NCBI GenBank assembly: GCA_022749755.1
Contig: CM040440.1
Span: forward strand, 6,435,269 to 6,499,268
Direction: 5' to 3'
DNA length: 64,000 nt
Source of the DNA: Azadirachta indica
Lineage: Eukaryota; Streptophyta; Magnoliopsida; Sapindales; Meliaceae
Shown here: one piece after another, positions 11,962-24,656 of the stretch
Layout: every line of letters starts with the position of its first letter
How positions within the stretch are numbered: the stretch's first letter is position 1
Made by a program: the position numbers and the translations under genes
Notes under the pieces: model-generated
Database searches by the model: none
What the model was told of the DNA's origin: nothing
The model's input: the letters and a program-made list of their open reading frames with translations, nothing else

Positions 11962-13533
11962 GCTTTGACTGTGTTGATGTACATTGTTACAGCAAACTTG
12001 TCAAATATGTTATGCTTTTGATGCACAAACTAATTTTTTTCGTTCTGAATTTGTCAGATATCCTGTACTTATGGTGCACATCTATTGATTTATTGGTTTG
12101 AACTTGTATGACATGTTATGCTTATGGTGCACAGACTAATATTTTTTTGGTTTGCAACATAACCTGTCAGGTTACATGTTATGATTTGAACACTTTATAT
12201 AGAATCAAATGACGGTGTTGGTTTGAACTTATGTTTGTTATGTTTGAATACATTTTGCTAGGAGCCAATTATGAAGCTAACTGTTATATGCTGGATTGCA
12301 TTATGCTTAAATGTTTTATTATAGTGCTTTCAATTTGTATATGACAAATGGGGAATAGACTTTGTTTGAATCACATTAAAATGATTTGAAATTGTATATT
12401 TTATAAATTGAATAGCTTATGTTACCTTATTTTCTGTTCTTTAATTAGATCATAATAGCTTATGCTGGAAAGTTACTACAATGCTTAGAACTTGCATACA
12501 GTGCATATTTATTGACATTAAGTTTGCAGTGCATTAGGTACAAGTGTAACTTGTCAATATTCATTTTAGGTTTGAATAGATAATTTGCTTAGGCTAAACA
12601 TAAACATATATTGCATACTAAAACAATGATAAGGACCTAACCCAAGTGCATTATTTACTTGTTGCATGCAAAAAACAAAATATAACTAGCTAGCATGCAT
12701 ATCATAATGTTAGAAATTAACAACATTTCAACCGAAATTCCATGTTCATTTCTGACCACCCTCCCTTTCATCTCTTTCATCATGATCATCATTTCTTTTA
12801 TTTGTTGTTGTATCTAATATAGTCTATCAAGCATTACTTGTGTGCTATACCACGAGTAGTATTCCAAATCACCATATGTTGGACACCAAAATCTCAAAAA
12901 CTTGCATTAGTCATACCTACAACAATAGTACAGCTTGTTTGGTTTATCAGTAAACTCTGATAACCTAACAATAGCCCTCTTATTGCATAGACAGTATTTG
13001 TTTTGAAATTTTATCAAATGTCCATAAATTTCATTTCGCCAAGACTTTGCTCTGCTACTACTTGAGTCTCCCTTTAAACTTGTAGATGGCCTATCAAATG
13101 GTAAAATAAATGGCTACAGGAATGAAGTTCTGTTACTATAATAAGGAATGATGTGGGAAGCTTTATATTGCTTGGTGATTGCAAAGAAAAAGCATTCTGT
13201 TTCATGAGTGTACGCCTTTGGCATTAGCTCATTTGAGTGTTTAGATTTGCACAAGAATATGGGGTATTTAACATGTTGACAATGCAAGTGAAATAGCCAT
13301 TGGTTTCTAATGGTTATAACAGTTAAACACTTTTGATGGACAACTTGAAAATTTTCATTCACAAGTCATGTTTCAATTTGGATGCTAAAATCACATATAT
13401 ATGTTTTAGACATATCACTACAAAATTTGACAATGTGGGCCCAAGTTATTTGACAATGTTTTAGCATTTGTTTTGTCTTTATTCAAAACTATGCAAAAAG
13501 AAGGGCAAATGTGTATTTTCATTGATAACTGAA

Positions 13534-13655
13534 GGAATTGGATGCCTCCAAGAGAGGTAAGTGTTTGAATTCCCAAACAATCTCTCTAAGTGTTAGCAAC
13601 CAAAACCTCAAGGCAAGTATGTGTTAAAACCCCTATTTTATAATATTAAATATTA
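13534..13655 (-). repeat. Right terminal inverted repeat
   Basis: It starts GGAATTGGATGCCTCCAAGA and continues through AAACAATCTCTCTAAGTGTT to GTATGTGTTAAAACC, complementary to the left repeat in reverse order. Similarity stops abruptly on the inner side, which marks a real TIR boundary. Confidence 0.85.
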
Positions 13656-13828
13656 AAAAGGGCTAATAACATTTTTATATTCTTTTGGTTGGAGAAAAAA
13701 TTCATTACAAGTTAACAAATAAAAAAAATTAAAATTTTCCTATCCTAAACAATGTCGTTTTATAGAGGGTTTAACAACCCTGAATACACTTCAACATAGC
13801 GGTTTTTAGTTTCTTGGATTCATCAGTC

Positions 13829-13871
13829 ATGGCTCTTCCTTTTGGCAAATTAATCTTCACCTCTAGCGCAG
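13829..13871 (+). pseudogene. Orphan first-exon-like fragment (MALPFGKL type)
   Basis: An ATG at 13829 opens MALPFGKLIFTSSAG and runs straight into a consensus GTAAGT donor at 13872. The MALPFGKL start resembles, from memory, a small plant membrane protein family whose first exon ends at about the same place. The continuation expected from that family was not found before 16.2 kb. It may be a captured or stranded exon, or chance. Low certainty. Confidence 0.25.
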
Positions 13872-14439
13872 GTAAGTATAATTTCTATCATTATTTTTAT
13901 TTGTTTCTATAATTGCTTAATTTTGTATTGTTTTGTCTTGTTAATATCATAGATTAACCATGTCCCAAATCCCTAATTTCTCTGAAGAATAACAATATCA
14001 CGAACATGAAGAACTATGAATTAACGATTAATAGCCGCTTGCTACGCTTCCTCCTCGTTTGCTTATTAACCTGTAATCTGATTTTTCCTCTTTGAATTCC
14101 ATTCAATACAATTTAATAAACTCTAGTGCTTTAGTATATTTCATAATGTTGCAATATTTTTCTGTGTAGAAGATCTAAATTTTCATCAAATCAACAGTTA
14201 GAAACTATGTTCCTTTCTTTGCCACTGATTACTTTTAAAAAACTTTAACATCCTTCAATTCTCTTTAATTTTGCTTCCTTGCCTATGTTTATTGGAACCA
14301 TGTATTTAGCTACTATTTTCCCTCTGTTAATGCCTTGCCTGACCTATTATTTCTTACTGCTTTGGTTGTCCCGCTACATTAAGGTATCAAAGAGGCAGAA
14401 TATCCATGGTTAAAGGCAATACCTTCTAAAATGGTTTCT

Positions 14440-14756
14440 ATGAAGACAAAAGTGGATATCTGATTTTTGTATAAAGACATGCCACTTAAATGTCTATCAC
14501 CATTTTGTAGCGTTTGCTGAAGCAAACTATATCAGTTCAGCCATTTTTTCTGGAGTTAGTTGATCTAACAAAGCCTTAATATTTTCATTCAAGTTGGCAA
14601 TCTTGGTGGTTCCAAGAATAGGGCATACGCCATCTCCTTAGTGATGAACCAAGGCCAATGCAAGTTGTGATGGGGTGCATCCTTTTTTTGTTGCTATTTC
14701 ATTAACATGTTCGAATAGCTTTGTATTATGCTCCAAATTTTCAAGTTGGAACCTTG
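14440..14756 (-). pseudogene. Aldo-keto reductase C-terminal fragment, broken
   Basis: The - strand reads [20 protein letters not shown], then [12 protein letters not shown], a stop, [20 protein letters not shown], then [16 protein letters not shown]. This is the C-terminal third of a plant aldo-keto reductase of the perakine reductase/auxin-induced PCNT115-like group, including the NADP-binding PI.GTT.I..L.EN motif. A TAA interrupts it after HH where Gln is expected, and the frame shifts near the end before GDRHLSGMSLYKN. No upstream barrel or catalytic Tyr/Lys region is present. It is a dead fragment, not a gene. Confidence 0.8.
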
Positions 14757-16471
14757 ATAGATGATTTCAGGTTTGAATAGCTTTTTTTGTTAATTTGTGG
14801 CTACTGTGTTGTTTTGTTTAATGTTGTTTGATGCGGCTAACTTTGCTGTTTGTACTTGATGTTGTGCTATTTTGGCACTGATGTTGTCTTATGCATCTGT
14901 TTTGTTGTTGTTTTGTTGTTGTTTTGTTGCTGATGTTTGCTGTTAATGTCCTATTTTGGCTTAGCGATTTACTACTATGTTGTTTTAGCTATGTTCTTTG
15001 CTGCTACTTTACTCTATTGTTTTGTTATTTTGTAACAAAAATTGCAGCGCGTTGCCTTTTTGGGTAGTTGTTCCTACAGTAAGTTGTTCCTACAGAAACT
15101 TCACTCTTTAAATAGTTTTCGCTTTTGTTTCTTGCTTAGTTCCTGGCCTTACTTTAGTTCCTTGTATCAATTCCCCTATTTTAGAGTTTCCAAAATACTA
15201 GCAAAAGCATTAGAGAATTCAAAAATAATTTTTGCAACTTGGTAATGGTGTCCTAAAAAATTGTATGATATCATCGGTTGAGAAAATGGAATGACAAATA
15301 TTAGTTTATTCTTAGACATTCCATAGTATATGATCTTAAGATAATGTTATTTGCAATACCATTGAACATTCATAACCAGCAGTATTGGTAAAGTAAATCC
15401 AATGAACCAAAACAATCAGGTCAGAATCATAGGTGGTTTCTATTTCTTCTACAGCCTACTTATGCTATTTGACATGGCAATTCTATTTTTCTTTTTATCT
15501 CCTCCACTCTTTCACTTCTCTTATCAAGTTAGGCAAAAGATAATCAAGATATTATATGACATTTCAAGATTTTTCAGTCAAATATCGGTTAAATGTACTA
15601 ACATTGTATCTTCATAATTTGTCATCGCATATAGAATACACACAAACTGGAAAGCTAACAGGTACATAAGTGCCATAAATTGCCTTTAGTTGCAGTGCTC
15701 TGTAGGATTTGGCTTTGATGGCAGCAACAAAATCCAGCCTAAAATACACATTTTCTATATTTAATCAACAAAATCCACATTTTCCATACAAATCTAGTTT
15801 CAAATTTATTTAAAAATCGAGAAATTAGAACAAATACATACCGTGTTCTTCGATTTTTTACCGGATTCCTCCCCATAAGTTATTGTCATAAACCAGTGAA
15901 GATAGTTACTTACGCCGCCGTCTACACCGTTGTTTATGTACGCCGGTCAAGGATTTTGAATCTAAAACAAAGATTTCTTGTGGCTTCTTTGTTGTTTCGA
16001 TTTTTCCTTCTTCAACGTTTGGGAACGAAAACATCATCGAATTGGGCAAAATTAAGGATTGAAATATTTGGGTCATTAAGGGTAATTGTGTCCATAAAAA
16101 ATAGAGATGTCATTTTTTAAAATGATTTTGAATGGTAGTTATTTGAGAAAAGCGAGGGTAAACAGTAGATATTTTTGTAAATTTTCCAAAATTTTACTAC
16201 TTTTGCACGCGCAATACTGCTTCCATATTAATTCACATTTTTAACTTTCATGGCACGCTTTCTCAGCCGTTGGATCAAATATATCAGAAGCTCCTTCCAT
16301 CATAGGCCCAATGGAAAACCGAATTGACGCCCGCGATCTATCCAGCACCGTGCCGGTGCAGCACTACAACAAAGCCTCTCTTTTTTTACCATACAAGGAA
16401 AATACAAACGGAAGCGGAAAAAGGAGGAGCACGCCGTCTTTAATTTAAAACGTATCTTCTCGTTCTGAGAT
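14757..16471. other. Intergenic region and upstream DNA of the isocitrate dehydrogenase gene
   Basis: 14757-15040 is low-complexity TTGTTGTTTTG/GCTGATGTT sequence. 15041-16200 has no recognised gene. 16250-16471 is probably promoter and 5' leader of the next gene; no clear TATA box could be fixed. A CG-richer stretch at 16310-16480 marks the approach to the coding start. Confidence 0.5.
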
Positions 16472-19400
16472 ATGCCCAGACTCATCAACAGCAGCGGGTT
16501 ACGTTTCAGCACCAAGTCGTCTGCTGCAGCAATGTTGTCGTCGTCAACTGTAGCCGTAAAAAACCCTAGCTTGTCGTTCTCTTCGAGGAATTCTGGTTTG
16601 TTTAGCGGATACGTGAAGAATCGCGTGTGGTTTCGTAACCAGCTTGCCTCGGGTATGTCGTTTCGGTGTTTTGCTACTGCCACGGGGATTGATAAAGTCA
16701 AGGTTCAGAATCCTATTGTGGAAATGGATGGTAAAACCTCGCTAAAACCCTAATGTGCCGTTTTGTTTTTGTTAAAATTTTTTTTTCACATGTTTTCAGT
16801 AGTTAGTATTGCTCTGTTTGTTTGATGAACTATGAGTTTTTTGGTAAGTCAGAATTTCTTATTTGTAAATACGTATGAAAGTTTATGCATGCAGTTGATA
16901 CTGTCTGATTGCTTAATCAGAAAATGGAGGGAAATGACGCGAATTTGATAAATTGAAAAGTTTAAAGTTGAATTTCTGATTGCAAAATAATTGAATTCTC
17001 CTTTTTCATTTTAGCGTTAATTACTTTGATTCCAGAAACTTGAGCTTATTGTCAGAATCCATTTCTCGAGATAGATGATGAGATATTAAGTTCTTATCTG
17101 TTTGATTGAAGAGAAACAGAGGAAATGAAAAGCAAAATGAATTCTGTGATTTTTGAATCCATAATTAATTTTCTGCTTTTCGGTAAATGAAAACATCTGA
17201 TTCAGAAAGATGTTATATGATTGATATGCATGTTTATTTTGAATTTTCTCTTTTCTTTCTTCAGGATTTTGAGTGACCAACAAAGAGCTGCTTTATTCAG
17301 TATGTTTTAGAAAATAAAATTAACGTTATCTTGTTCTTTCCAATTAGGTGATGAAATGACAAGGATCATCTGGAGTATGATAAAAGACAAAGTATGCTTT
17401 ATGCTCTCTCTCTTTTTTCTTAAATTTTCTGATTTTCATATCCAGAATAACATTTTTCTCTCTAAAATATTGGTAAATTTTAATGGGAAATAATTGCTTA
17501 TCTGGTTGCAGCTCATATTTCCTTATTTAGATTTGGATATAAAGTATTTTGACTTGGGGATATTGAATCGTGATGCAACTGACGACAAGGTTACTGTAGA
17601 AAGTGCTAAAGCAGCTCTTAAGTAAGTAGTACTATAAAAATTTATCCAATTAGTTTCTTCCTTTTGTTAATGATTGTAACATTATGCATAAAATACATTA
17701 GTGAATTTTGTAATAACTGATACTGTAGAAAGCTTATTGTTTACCAAGGACCTAAGAAAAAAGGGAATCTTTGGGGATGGATAATTAGATTTCTGCTCAA
17801 TACTAGATCATGTATTCAATATGTAATCATTATGCTCATCAGAAGTAATTTTGTTCGTTGAGAAAATAGAGAGCCTAAACCCTAGACAAAGCTCAATACC
17901 GATTTTCCATCTTCATTTCTTAATGCTTTATGTTCTGCAGGTACAATGTTGCCATCAAATGTGCCACAATAACTCCTGGTTAGTCATTCTTGCACTCTTT
18001 ATAACACATTGCAAGTAGATGTTCTTGCGGCTCAATATTAATTGTTTTCTCATGGTCAATTTGGCCGTTGATTTTTGCACTTTGATACAATAATTTGTAG
18101 ATGAGACCAGAGTGAAGGAATTTGGGCTGAAATCTATGTGGAGAAGTCCCAATGGCACAATTAGAAACATTTTAAATGGTTAGTATTTCACAGATAATTT
18201 TCTCTTCATTTCAAGGCATATACATTTGATTAGTAAGCCTCCCTTCATTTCAACTCAATTATTTAATGCATTTTGCTATAAGAAATTCATTTGATTGTAT
18301 CAGTTTTCATAAGGTTGGTGTGCTTGGTTGGATTAGACTTTATAATTGTCTGTGTAAACAATATTGCCTCAAATGGAATGTGAAAAAGGTTTTCCTTGGA
18401 TGAGTATGGGCATCAGCATTATTGTTGTACACATGGCAATTTGATGCTGGTAACTCGATCAAATGCAATTTTACATTTGTAGCTTCTTGGCAGGAATATT
18501 GAGCTAAATGCGATGTCAGTACATGACAATTAATAGCTATAGTTGTGCATGTGTGTTGATTGGATGTATCATGTGCGGAATGGGCATATTTTATTTAATA
18601 TTTTTTATTTTGTTCTCTGAGTTACTTTTGATAAAGATGCTAGCACACTGACAATTACTTATCTGTGTCACTACCATCTTTCTGAACCTGCATTCTTGTT
18701 AGATGCCCCACATTCTCTGCCTTCCAGTATTTTAGAATAATCTTGATAGAAGTGTCGCTTACTTTTGTAGGTACTGTTTTCCGTGAACCTATCCTGTGCA
18801 AGAATGTTCCTAGAATAGTTCCTGGTAATATTTCCTTCCTCCTATTATATTGGGTGTTGCAAATTACTGGGAACCACCATTCAGCTCTTGTTCTCAAATG
18901 TACAGGTTGGAAGAAGCCCATATGTATTGGTAGACATGCCTTTGGTGATCAGTATCGAGCTACTGATACGATCATTAAAGGGCCTGGAAAGCTTAAAATG
19001 ATTTTTGGTGAGTTGATAAAAAGTTCCAGCCAATGCAAGCTGCTTGTTTTTGTTTCTTCAAATGCTAATTATGATTACCAAATTTTCTATCTGTCCCTTC
19101 CAGATCCTGAAGATGGTTCGGCGCCAGTGGAGCTAGATGTCTATAATTTTAAAGGCCCTGGCATTGCTCTTGCTATGTATAATGTTGATGAGGTGTGTCT
19201 TAATTTTTTAAGTTTTTTATTTTGGTCTGGATCTGTGTTGCAATAATGAATTAACTGTTTTGCCAAATTCTTCTATTCTGTTAGTCTATTCGAGCTTTTG
19301 CAGAGTCTTCAATGTCATTGGCATTTTCCAAGAAGTGGCCTCTTTACTTGAGCACCAAAAACACAATTCTGAAAAAATATGATGGCAGGTAATAGTTTGT

Positions 19401-21878
19401 CTTTCTAATAGCTAGTTTTCCTAAGGTATCTGTTCCATTTTTTATAAAAAATTTTGCCCTTAAAAATGATCTTTTGATAGTTTGATTTGTGAAGAATGCG
19501 CACAATGCTCACAGTTGTAGCGCTATCACAGGTTTAAGGACATATTCCAGGAGGTATATGAAAAGAAGTGGAAGCAGAAGTTTGAAGAAAATTCAATATG
19601 GTTTGTTTTTCTTGTTTATGATGAAGCTTTGTTATGCTTAGTATTGTCAAATAGTTGATGAAATCTTGATATGCCGATTAGGTATGAGCATCGGCTAATT
19701 GATGACATGGTGGCTTATGCCCTAAAAAGCGAAGGTGGATACATATGGGCATGCAAAAACTATGATGGAGATGTCCAGAGTGATTTACTTGCTCAAGGTA
19801 TTGTTGAATGTTTACTCTAGCTTTTTGAAGTTTGCTTTGGATCCATTTTTTCCATTTTCTTCTATCTGTGGTTGCAATCTTTGCTAGTTGCTGGAAATCT
19901 TTTCTGAAAACTAGCAGGAAATTGTGTTTGTTAGGCATTTCTTTTCTTCCTTTTCCTTTTTCCCTTTTTTCTTATGATCCAATTGTCAGTTGAAAGACTA
20001 CAGTGATGGTGTTCATGGACTGGAATTTTTTGTATTGTAAAGCTACTCGTTCAACAAATAAGTGAGCCAAACTTCTTATATTAAAAGAAAGAAATAGGAT
20101 CTAAATGGTTGTCATATGTGATATTTTGGTCATGTGCAATTGATGAGAAATTGAAAGGATAAATAGCCTTTCGAAGTCGTTGATACCAATGAGCTTAAGC
20201 ATTGGCTTCCAGTGCAATATGAGGGAGCCTCTATTTTCCTCTGTTGGAAGGAGTCTAAGATTCATTTTTGTTTGCAGGATTTGGTTCTTTGGGCCTCATG
20301 ACCTCAGTGTTGGTTTGTATCGATTATTTTGTCATCATCATTGTTTTGTTCTTTGGATGTAACAAAATTCTAATAACCACAATATTGCAGTTGTCCTCTG
20401 ATGGAAAAACATTAGAAGCTGAAGCTGCTCATGGGACCGTAACTCGACATTTCAGGCTACATCAGAAAGGTCAAGAAACCAGTACAAACAGTATTGCGTC
20501 TATATTTGCATGGACACAAGGACTTGAACATAGGTATGTTTTCCATGTTTGCATGGACATGAGGGCTAGAAAGCTTAATTTCATCAGCAGTCCATCCCAG
20601 CAGCATCCATTCTGAACATATATTTTTGCATCTCTTTACTGTATAATTATGCTCCATATTTTTGGCTTATTTCACTTATTGAAAAAAAAAAATTACTTTT
20701 TTCTGTAGTTTTTGGCGGTCTAGGATCTGCTTTATAATGGAGTTGAGCCATGATCATGTGACATAGCTGCTGTAATTCTTCTTTTTTGTATGATTGGAAT
20801 TGCTGTACTAGATTTTTCTTTTCTTTTAATAGAGGCATTTGGAATACATGTTACTTGTTTAACGAAGAACAAAGCCCAAACCAGTCTTTTCTATTCTTAG
20901 ACTATTATTGCTTTTTAGTATCACGTATTCTATTAGAGATTCTAATTAGAAAATAGATATTTCCATTGACATAATCAACATAAATTGATACATTGTGTGG
21001 TACATTGTGCAATTATTTTAGGTTTTGTTTTAGTTACCTAAAAATATATTCAGATCTTTTAACATGAACATTTTGAAATCCAGTGCCATATATATCACAG
21101 CTTGTGACAATCATTTCTGTTTCTTTATACTGGTTGCATGACCTGCCAAAGCTCACTTTACATAACTGTAATGTATGTTTTATTTGATTTTGAACAAAAC
21201 TATTGTTTATCCCAAAAATGTAATAAACTTTCAGTGCCTTTCTATAATATTTACATGCTACTCAAAATGGATTTTCTTCAGGGCTAAGCTAGATAAAAAT
21301 GAAAGGTTGCTGGATTTTGTTCAGAAGTTGGAGGTTGCATGCATTGAGGCAGTAGAAACAGGAAAAATGACCAAGGATCTTGCCATTTTGATCCATGGAC
21401 CTAAGTATTTATTACGTTCTCCTTTGTCTATTGCATACAATTTCTCTTTCTGTTAGTTATCAATACACGTGCAGTCTTTAAAATAACTATTTGTCAAATT
21501 GATGCTTAAATTAAACCAGCCAGAACTTGGCAGTTCCCTATTTCCCAACCTTATTTGGCTTTCTTTAAAATTTTTCTGCCTCATTTTCTCACATGGTTCT
21601 AACCTGAAAGAGAGCCAATGAAGCTTTTTTTGGCAACATAAATTATGATAAATAGATACACGTAATTGTTTCAATATCCTTATTCCTTTTTTGGTAACAG
21701 CAATTATGGTAAATAGATAAGCATAATTGTTTCAATATCCTTATTCCCATTTTTAAGGCGTATATATGTTGCTCATGTTAACAGGGTATCAAGAGAGTTT
21801 TTCTTGAATACTGAAGAATTTATTGATGCTGTTGCAACAAATCTTGAGGCGAAGCTTCGGGAACCTGCAATGAAGTAA
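16472..21878 (+). CDS. ICDH: NADP-dependent isocitrate dehydrogenase, organellar, 15 exons
   Basis: This enzyme oxidises isocitrate to 2-oxoglutarate and CO2 with NADP+. Exons: 16472-16730, 17348-17391, 17512-17621, 17941-17978, 18101-18178, 18771-18824, 18906-19007, 19104-19192, 19285-19388, 19532-19600, 19682-19797, 20278-20312, 20391-20533, 21282-21404, 21785-21878. They sum to 1458 nt, or 485 residues. The first 75 or so residues are rich in Ser, Arg and Ala with few acids, as in a plastid/mitochondrial transit peptide; cytosolic forms are about 410 residues and lack it. Family landmarks are [48 protein letters not shown], the [24 protein letters not shown] substrate/cofactor region and [10 protein letters not shown]. 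All splice sites are GT-AG. A second ATG 20 residues in (MLSSSTV) could also serve as the start. It appears intact. Confidence 0.95.
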
Positions 21879-23748
21879 GCAGATAGGTCACAACATAAAA
21901 TCCAGAAGGGAGATTTCACTACTCTGGTTGTTGCCTTAAATTCAAAAAGAAAATCACTTAAAATATTATGGATGATCACACCACAGCAAATATTAAAGCT
22001 TTCTGTGAAGTGATTGATTATTTGACAATGGACATTGGTTTCAAAATTTTGAAGGTTGATGTCTTCATTGGGACTCTGTTGGCCTTTAATGTGGTTAATC
22101 GGGTAGAAAGAATTGATTTAAACCTCATTTTGCACTGAGGTTACATGGAAAGTGGAATAGAAGCACTAGGTATCAAATATTGATCACAAAAATAGGTGAG
22201 TCTCACACAAGATTAGTGTTATCAAATACTCTTTCATCAGAGCATATCAGGAGCGATATAATCTTAAACCAAACTTTATTGGTACTTTAGATTTTTTTCC
22301 CCCTTATGCGTCTGCATCCTATTTTCAGTATAAGAGTTTTTATGCAGTCTGTAAATTATTTATCTCGTAAATTTTTTTTTTTTTTTTTCCGTCAACATTA
22401 TGACAGTTTGAAAAGAAAAAACAATTGTGATTTTGAAGAGCCTTGCACAACTTTCAAATTATCAAGGTAAAACACGTTGTATTTTCGGGGCTCTATGATG
22501 CTCACTTGTGTCGAGAGCGCCACACTGCTGTGGGTTTCTTCTCGGACTCCAAAAAGTGATATTGAAATATTACTTATTCCCTGCCTTTTTACTTTGATTT
22601 TAACAACTTATCACTCAGGGACTTACTTATTAAAATTGATCGAACTGTCATCTTGATTTATTATTTTTTCAAAATGCAGGGGCCAAGCTATTCTCATCTC
22701 TATTGAAAATAATGAAACAGTTGGCCTCTTGGTCAAATCATCTTCCTTTCACCTTCAAATGAAGTATGAAACCGAAGATTCCCTTTAAATTGGCGATTAA
22801 AGGCCACAGGTTGCCCATATTTAATTAAAGCCCTGTTGGCCTATTTCCCCATGTGTTTTTCCTACATTGGTGGGTCAACATCAGAAAACCCTTAACCTTT
22901 AAGTATTCCCTCCTCCATTTTATTGAATAAATAAAGTAAAGCAAATCAATTTCAATAGTAACGTTTCCTGCTGCTGCTGCCACAGGCGTTAATCCTATAA
23001 CGAATCTTTTGACCAAGACCAATTTGAGGCTACCACACTTGTAACTCCCATGTGAGCCTGCCGTAGCCGATCTATTCAACATATCAACGAATTTCAATGG
23101 CGCAAATCTTTCCTTCTGAATTTTTGATCACACAATTACCCCAAAGTAATAAAAGATTTTAACAAAAAGGTCTCCATTGTTTTTAATTTTGGCAAATTAA
23201 GTTAAGAAAAATATCAATGAATTGACATATAAGCCTATGAGAAATTTGATATTGTTTAATCATATAATAAAACGTATAATTTAGGAGTAGATTGAATCCC
23301 TCACAAATAATTGATGCAAAGGATAGTTTGATCTAAAAATTAAAGAACTTATTTTTTTTTTAAATATATCAACTGGGAAAAAAGATTAAAATATAATTTT
23401 ATATTTAAACGTGACGCCCTAGAGATGAATATTTTATTAAGGGACACAATTAAGTTGATTATGAACCAATAGGTCAAGAATTTTAATAGTCTTCTTTGCA
23501 AGATCACCACATCTAGGACCTAAATGTCAAATTTATGGAACACTACACCAGAGACCCGTATGATTATCTTTTAAAGCTGTGTAGCTTGACTTACTATATT
23601 CATTTAATCAAAGGATGTCAAAGCAATTCTGTAAATAGGGTGGACTTATGTGAGAATTTTGTGAAATATCCGGTTTATCAGTCAAACTGAAAACAAAAAG
23701 GACTTGGTTGCAAAAATCCTACAGCGAAAACGACCCCACTACTCTTTC
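21879..23748. other. Intergenic region, no gene recognised
   Basis: The first part (to about 22350) probably holds the 3' UTR of the isocitrate dehydrogenase gene. There is a T-rich run at 22373-22389. A - strand open stretch at 22825-23097 contains VGLTPVAAAAGN-like sequence, but I could not assign it to any family. Confidence 0.5.
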
Positions 23749-23758
23749 TATAAAAGGC
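23749..23758 (+). promoter_or_regulatory. TATA box of the glutaredoxin gene
   Basis: CTATAAAAGG lies about 100 bases before the ATG at 23850, a normal distance for a short plant 5' leader. Confidence 0.6.
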
Positions 23759-23801
23759 ACCCGCGAACACGCTAAGAGAAGCAAACCGGAATTCAAAGAT
23801 T

Positions 23802-23830
23802 ATCTACATCTACATCTACATCTACATCTA
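23802..23830 (+). repeat. (ATCTAC)n microsatellite in the glutaredoxin 5' leader
   Basis: Nearly five copies of ATCTAC sit 20 bases before the start codon, inside the likely transcribed leader. The length is likely to vary between individuals. Confidence 0.85.
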
Positions 23831-23849
23831 GGGTTGTAAGAGATTAGAA

Positions 23850-24656
23850 ATGGCGTTGCCCAAGGCTAAGGAAATCGTTTCCTCCAATGCCGTCGTCGTT
23901 TTCAGGTACCTCGCTATGCATACAGCACCTGTTATTATGATTACAATATGTATTTGGTTTGATTTTGATTAAATATATAATTAATTTTATTTTTGTTTAA
24001 ACTTTCAATTGCAGCAAATCATATTGTCCATTCTGCGTGACTGTGAAGGACCTGTTGAAGCAACTGGGAGCCACTTTTACGGCCGTTGAATTGGACAAAG
24101 AAAGTTAGTCCTGTTCTTTCTGGATTCTTCCTTTCTTTGTTCGTATTTTCAGTTCCGACGACGTTTGATATCATCTTATCTTTACGTGGGAGTCTAATTA
24201 ATTGATTCCTAGGATTTTGGAGAAGAATGGATTTGCTGTGAGGGATCGTGTTGTATGAATTTCACTGATTAGGCTTCAAATTCTTTGCGTTTATCTTGTG
24301 CCTATTATTATAATACTTTTCTTCTAGGATTGCATATTTCACTTCAGTTGATTAGGTCTACAAGCCAAAACTTCGTGCGTCTTTGATCTTATTCTAGTAT
24401 TATTATTATTTTTTCCTTGTCCTGAATTGAAACTGTGATGTTTGCGACTTACTGGTTCTAGTGATTATGCTGCGTAGGTGATGGAAGTGAAATTCAATCA
24501 GCTCTAGCTGAGTTGAGTGGTCAGCGAACAGTTCCAAATGTCTTCATCGGAGGAAAACACATTGGTGGCTGTGATGCAACCACTGCACTGCACAGAGAAG
24601 CAAAGCTGCTTCCCCTGCTGACCGAAGCCGGAGCTCTTCCCAAGACTGCTGCTTAA
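23850..24656 (+). CDS. GRXC2: Glutaredoxin, CPFC dithiol class (GRXC2-like), 3 exons
   Basis: Class I glutaredoxins reduce protein disulfides and glutathione mixed disulfides using glutathione. Exons are 23850-23905, 24015-24103 and 24478-24656, totalling 324 nt and 107 residues, the usual size for a cytosolic form. The active site YCPFC lies at residues 22-26. The glutathione-binding signature follows as [19 protein letters not shown]. The N-terminus [10 protein letters not shown] has no signal peptide, unlike the secretory C3/C4 forms, so a cytosolic or nuclear location is inferred. The extended C-terminus ([12 protein letters not shown]) matches the C2-type group, although the symbol is by similarity only. 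All introns are GT-AG. It appears intact and has a clear TATA box. Confidence 0.95.

Larger units (their letters stand above)
10040..13660. mobile_element. 3.6-kb TIR element, non-autonomous DNA transposon candidate
   Basis: Terminal inverted repeats of roughly 120 bp face each other at 10040-10163 and 13534-13655. The long TIRs suggest a MULE-like non-autonomous element, although superfamily assignment is inference. The outer limits fade into AT-rich sequence. A 5-base AACAT occurs just outside both ends (10016-10020 and 13668-13672), but this is weak as a target-site duplication. The inside carries two direct repeats and no recognised transposase or host gene. Confidence 0.75.

Noticed and set aside
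10016..13672. AACAT as target-site duplication of the TIR element
   Set aside because: Five AT-rich bases match too easily by chance and the TIR outer ends are not sharp, so it was kept only as a remark.
22825..23097. - strand 90-codon frame with VGLTPVAAAAGN-like sequence
   Set aside because: It looks mildly protein-like but I could not place it in a family, and it has no exon partners or splice context.
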